Below are positions 58,557-64,000 of a DNA stretch of 64,000 bases, piece after piece. Location of the stretch: positions 1-64,000 of the forward strand of contig JAQGEQ010000258.1 of assembly GCA_034620365.1 (NCBI GenBank). Direction: 5' to 3'. A program made the translations under genes and the position numbers. Origin of the DNA: Pegea sp. RAD2-039. Lineage: Eukaryota > Chordata > Thaliacea > Salpida > Salpidae. Position 1 is the first letter of the stretch. Each line of letters begins with the position of its first letter. Under the pieces are notes generated by a model. The model made no database searches. It had not been told where the DNA came from and worked only from the letters and a program-made list of their open reading frames with translations.

Positions 58557-61500
58557 TGCTTCATTGCACGATACACTAAAATGTTTTGATTAAGCGGAGA
58601 TGAGAAGACAATCAGAGCCTTTAAACACCTTGAAGATTAGGTAAAAATGATTAGAAGATTCCTTTTAAATCATCACAGTCGGGCTGGATGCAATCGAAAG
58701 AAACTGTGCTAAGCTCCTAAACAGAAGATGGACTTGATTTGATTGATGAAGGGATCAAACCTAACCATCAGTAAGTTGCTTAAAATCAAATCAGTTTCAT
58801 CTTTTGTTCGTTTACCAAAAATTGAGCTGTAAAGATTCCTTCTTTTGATAATCATCTGATTTTGCACATCTGCTCGTTTTCTGTCAATGTTTACATCTCT
58901 GGGACTTTTTTATGAGGCGCTACTGGTAGTGTGCTCGTCTCTGCTCCGGCCACAATCACTTAAGTTATGTTTTCTTTCTGTTTTGCTTTTTCAAACAATA
59001 ATACGATTAGTGGTATTGTATACTGACTTTCATTTTCTATTCTTTTTTAATCTACAGCCAGTTTCATATGAGTCCTAATGAAATATATATGAAATTCTTT
59101 TTATGTATTTTGTTTCTTTACTTTGTTTTTTTTTCTAAGCCTCTGTTTAAACTTGTTTGTTGTTATAATATTTGCGGATGTACACTTTATTTTATGTCTG
59201 CTTTCTGCAAAATGTGATACATTAAATATAGTTGTTGGTATGAGATGAAAATAGTTGGTTGATATCGTAAAACAATTAAAATACGTTTCACCTTTGACAA
59301 ATAATGAAACTAATTATCTTGAGAGCAATAATAGATGAATGAAAAAAGAAGAATCACAATTTTATCGTAATCTTACATCATTGAAAGCATGTTTGAAGCA
59401 TTTGTTACATTTTATCAAATTTTATATTTATTTTTTGTCATCTATTACGCTTTATTTTGAGTTGTGTGGATTTGGCATCTCCCAAAACTTTTCAGTCAAA
59501 CTTTAGATAATATATCTTCAGCCTGTTGAATGACTTGTACCTCTGACAAAACGTTCTTATAAAGTCTCAATTCATTTAGGTTATGTTATTGAGATTTTTT
59601 CACGACCGTTGTACCTCGCTAATGATACTTGATAACTGATTTTACGACTTAAAGAATTGCAAAACAAATAGAAGTATAGTCTGATGAAAGCACAAAATAT
59701 TGCAAAAATTGTAGCATCTCAAATGCTGCTGTTTGATTATTAAGTTTCTTTCCATTTGTTTTTTGATTTATCGTTAATGACTTACCAGTCATTTTTTGAA
59801 TACAAGTGAAGTTACAGAAAACTAAATTGTATTTTTGCCACTTATTTAGTCATTAAGAAAACAAAGCATCATAAAATGAAAATAATAATTTTTCTTTATT
59901 CATCAATAATTATTTCACAATTTTTTTATAAATAAGCATTCATAAAGTCGTATGTAGCTATAGAAAATTGAAAAGCTGGCAAGAAACTTTGATCAGTTAC
60001 GAATTGAAGCAGCTGACGGTGATCAAAAATTAACTCCATTGTCTACTGTAGCTGTATTATAGTTATAGCTTAATTAAAACCCACAGGAACTTAAAGAAGC
60101 GACAAAAATGATCTTCTTCAGTAATAAAACGATGCATGTGTGTTGCTTCTTTTCCGGTTGTATTCACATAAAGAAGATAAAATATAATAATTAAAAATTT
60201 GTTGGTTATGAGATAATTTTACCAATCTACAGCTTTAAGCTTAATTTACTCAAGCTTCCAAGTTATGAATGTGTTCCAAACTTTATTTAAAAGCTTTTAG
60301 AAGTCCATCTAGCAAATACCACACTTCATTCTAGAGTAAAGTTGTCAGTACTTAATTGTAAGTCTTTTGACTTATTACTACTTCAGTTGGCACTATTAAA
60401 AACGTTTACTCAAAAACTTTACCAATTATTTTTATAATAACTTTTTATAAATTGTTTGTTATAGTTTTGAATTTAAACTTGTAGTCACTAAAAGTATTTC
60501 CTTTTTAAAATTATGGTGGCAAAAACAAATGTTTAAACTCTTTGAAACAGCTTTGGTCGAATGACATCATCAACAAATTTAGCTTTTTAAAATTGGGTGT
60601 AAGTGTAATTTAATTTTGACCATTTTAAATCAATTTGACGATTTCTTTAAATGAAACCAAATGCTGGTTACTTCTAACATTAACAATAAATTTTATTCAA
60701 GATGTTTTGTTTAACAATTACTTATTTAGTTTTGAATTAAATCAAAATCTTAATATAAGTATTTAAAGAAGAACTTTTTTAAACAGTATCATTAAGCTTA
60801 GCATCAAAAAGTTAAACTACTTGAAGATATTAAAAATAAAAATTCTAAAATATTTTTGGTCAAATTGTTCAAAGAAAATATTTCCTAAGAAGGTTTAAAC
60901 TACTTTATCAGAAATGCATTAACTGCTTATAAGTTGCATTTATGTTAAAAAGGTCGTTTCAGAATAATTAAGTTTTTACAATTGTTAAAAACAAAACCAA
61001 AATAAAGATATATAGATAGATAGTTTTGAAGATAAAATTCAAACTCAATGGCAACAAAATTAAGTATTTTCTCATATAGTTTAAAGTAAATGTAAGTACT
61101 GTTGTTTAAAATCAAAAACTTGCAGTTAATGAAAATGGGTTTTAAACTAACGTCTTATAACCGAATTATCATGGAGATTTTTTAAAGTTTTAATAGTATT
61201 TAAGATACTGAAAATAAGATGAAAAAACTAAAATATGTATTCATTATAGAATTAACTTTGAAGTTACAAAATTAGGTGACGTCATTCCAGTGTTAACGGA
61301 GTATTTTATTAAATAAGTTAGAATATACTACTACTCAACAATTTATTAATACTTATTGACTGTTTTAAAAATCAACAGAACTTCTTTTACAATTAGTTTT
61401 CAAAGGAAGTAACTTTAGGTTTTAACTACTTGAGTTCCAACTTACAAGCAACTGTTAGCTTGGTAGCTAAAAACTGTTCAAAAACATCTTTAGTAATAAA

Positions 61501-64000
61501 AATATTTTTTTAAGAATAATATGTTTAAGATTTCACAGCTAACAGTATTTTGGTGACTAGGTCACCTGTAAGAAGCAAAACAAAACATTTATGTTGCAAT
61601 AATTTGTTTGTAAATTTTGAAAAATAGTATTTCACATTATAACCATCAATTAAATCTTCGGTTGAAACCTGATAAAAGCTTGTTTAGCTGACTACGTTAA
61701 CAGGAAGCACAGAGCTAAAACTATTATGATTTTTGCAGTGTTACAAAACTTGCGTCTCCCAAACTAGCTACACTGTACCAAGTATTTTGGTAAACAAGTT
61801 GTAAACAGTAAGTTTGTTTTTAAGTTAACTAATGTTATATCAATTTACTTGTGATTGTATAGTTTACTTCATTTAAAAACATCTTAAGATATTATACAAA
61901 ATTTTGTATACAGAAGTAAACTCCTTCATTATTTCCTCAACAATATTGTAATTATTTGTAATGACAAATTAGTGCAAAAGCTATCATATGTTCTGTTTTT
62001 CAAAAGCATTTTTAATAGATAAAGAAGAACATAGACTTGATTATAGTAATGATCTGATATAAACGGGCTAAAAGAAAACGATTTTCATCCTGCAATAAAT
62101 TTAACTTAGTTGAAACCTTATTTCAAGGTTTTGAAAAAATCAAACTATGCTTTAAAGATTCTATCTATTTTGACAGAAGTCACTCAATTACTAGTTGCTT
62201 CATTTATATATTCAGCTGACATTGTTTTACATTTAATGTATTGTAGTTGTGTAACTAATGTAATGGGAAAGCTTGCTCAAATACTAGTTTCCTTTTATGA
62301 ATTTTACAAATGCATATTCAGAACAGGCAACGCACGTTTGCCTACTAACGTGACTTATAGAAGAAGTTTAAAGATATCCCGGAGGTACTTTATCACGAAT
62401 AATTGAGCACATTCTTCAAATCTTTCTTTACTGTGGTTGCATTACTCAAAAGGCAACTTGATTATGAGCTGGTTTTCAATTTTCAATTCAAGTCTTAAAA
62501 CTATTTTTCAAGATACCAACCCACTTGAAATAAGCCATTAATTCCGCCATAAAATTGCATGTTGTTTGTTATTTAAGAAAGTTTAATGATTAAGATACCT
62601 TTAGTTATTTTTATGATGTGTTTGAAAGTATAGTTTAAATAAACTATTGACGCATTATTCTAACCCACGCATTATCTTAATTCTTACTTCTGCATCATGT
62701 AATCGCTCGTAGAATGAAATCACATCCTGACAAAGAACTAAATTTAGTAAAAAGATCTCATTTTTTTATAAAATTCATCCCGTGCTGAAATGTATCATCT
62801 CAGAAATCTGACTGATATTCAATTCCAGTTCCTTTTTAGCCTTAGTAACTGCATCACCAAAAATTAAAATTCCTTCATTCATTTTTAAAGTATAAATTGA
62901 TACCAGTTTTAAGTTAACATCTAAAAAAATATTCTAAACTGAGAAAAAACTACACGATGATGATTCTAAACATTATATATTTTTTATTATAATCGTTTGT
63001 AGAGCTTTAAAGATTTTTAAACCATAAATAAAACTTGTAAACTTTAAATACTTTAGTATCATCTTGAAAGAACTTGACCAGATCTGTAAAGATCGTTTTT
63101 TACTGCAAGAAGTTAGATAGTCTTTCAAAAGATGTAGTTATAGCTTATAATTTATTATGTAAAAACTCTTTAATATCTATTTAAAGCAAATTATATTTTT
63201 GATTAAAACTTTAAAACATGTTTAGATAATAACTGTTCAGTTAATTTTGCTTTTATCAGTTTACAAAAGTTTGATTAAAAAGTTAATACAGTTGATTTAT
63301 GTTATGTTTTTACAGTTAGCAGAGTAAGACTAACAAACATTTTACAGTAATATTGCCAAAATAATATTATTAGTTGAATTAGCTTTGAAATTTATTTGTC
63401 CTACAGTTTTTGTTTTATTGACAATCAAAATTAGATTATTCTGCTTAAGAAATAATCGATTAATCGACTGAATTATAATGGCTTCATGTATACAGTTGCT
63501 ATGTATACTAAATGTATAGTTTGTGTGGGTGGGTCAGTTAAGTAAAAAGTCCTCATACTAACCTTTCTTTAGAAAGATTAAAACTTAAATTTAAGCTTAG
63601 TAGTTAGTTAAAATAATCATTATAGTTAACTAGTATCAATTTAACTGAATGCAATACTTATTCAGATATAATGTAAGGTTTATGTATTAATCAAGCGAAA
63701 TAAACAGTTAGTACATTAAACTGAAGAGAAGAGCGATTGTTTTATTTTCGCAATGATCATAACACGTTCTGAACCTTTTCAACATTCTACTTCATAAACG
63801 TTTTTATCAACTTGTTCGATTTATGAAAGTTATCATTTCAAAGAAAAATAAAGCAACATAATTAGATGAAACTTTATACTCTAAATCAATCATGAAAATG
63901 CTACATTTTTTGTGCATTTTAAATGAAAGTATTAGAATATGAACAAAACGATAGATTATTCATATTATAAAAAGTTTTAGGAGATTCTAATAAACCATTC
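58557..64000. other. jun 3' UTR and downstream intergenic DNA
   Basis: The first 500-700 bases are less A/T-biased and probably 3' UTR, with ATTTA-containing T-rich stretches that could act in rapid mRNA decay. Beyond that the sequence is AT-rich to the window end. A palindromic TGACGTCA lies at 61277-61284. The 98-codon frame at 62110-62406 lacks an ATG start and recognisable homology. No other gene is seen. Confidence 0.4.

Noticed and set aside
62110-62406. 98-codon reading frame downstream of jun
   Set aside because: It begins with TTG rather than ATG, and I recognise no domain or signal in it.

Overview
The window is animal nuclear DNA from an AT-rich invertebrate. Genes are split by GT-AG introns, most of them only 50-80 bp long and almost pure A/T. 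The gene set is metazoan: a CSPG4-like proteoglycan, an IRE-regulated ferritin, a folate-receptor-family protein, DNAJC25, TLCD4 and Jun. There are no prokaryotic operons, tRNAs, rRNAs or CRISPR arrays. I cannot name the phylum from the sequence.

Layout. 1-4995 (+): 3' two thirds or less of a membrane-anchored chondroitin-sulfate-proteoglycan (CSPG-repeat) gene, truncated by the window edge. About 6750-10176 (+): a non-LTR retrotransposon with one intact 1017-codon endonuclease/reverse-transcriptase ORF and an (AATA)n tail. 10676-12660 and 19205-20760 (both -): two decayed Ty3/gypsy relics in the same orientation. Between the relics lie two intronless genes, HIBADH (13810-14772, +) and a TCP11-family gene (15838-17250, +). 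21794-23014: a ferritin gene (+) with TATA box, textbook iron-responsive element, five exons and poly(A) signals. 26023-28079 (+): TLCD4-like seven-exon gene. 30778-32716 (+): folate-receptor-family gene, five exons. 34044-35247 (-): DNAJC25, four exons. 35248-55740: a 20-kb stretch without a recognisable gene. 55837-58556 (+): the jun gene with its promoter, a long 5' UTR and an intronless coding region. 58557-64000: no gene recognised.

The genes serve unrelated functions (valine catabolism, iron storage, lipid-membrane TLC protein, GPI-anchored receptor, ER co-chaperone, AP-1 transcription factor), so this is an ordinary slice of a chromosome rather than a functional cluster. The strongest regulatory signals are the cap-proximal IRE of ferritin and the CRE/CCAAT/palindrome promoter of jun, whose arrangement reappears on the opposite strand about 5.7 kb upstream in the gene-poor stretch.

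I did not find convincing evidence for a wholly new biological system. The best leads are the jun-promoter-like island at 50281-50317, loss of several folate-contact residues in the folate-receptor homologue, the HYFI C-terminus of the CSPG-like protein, two intronless genes bracketed by gypsy relics, and an isolated GC-rich hairpin at 33448-33474.
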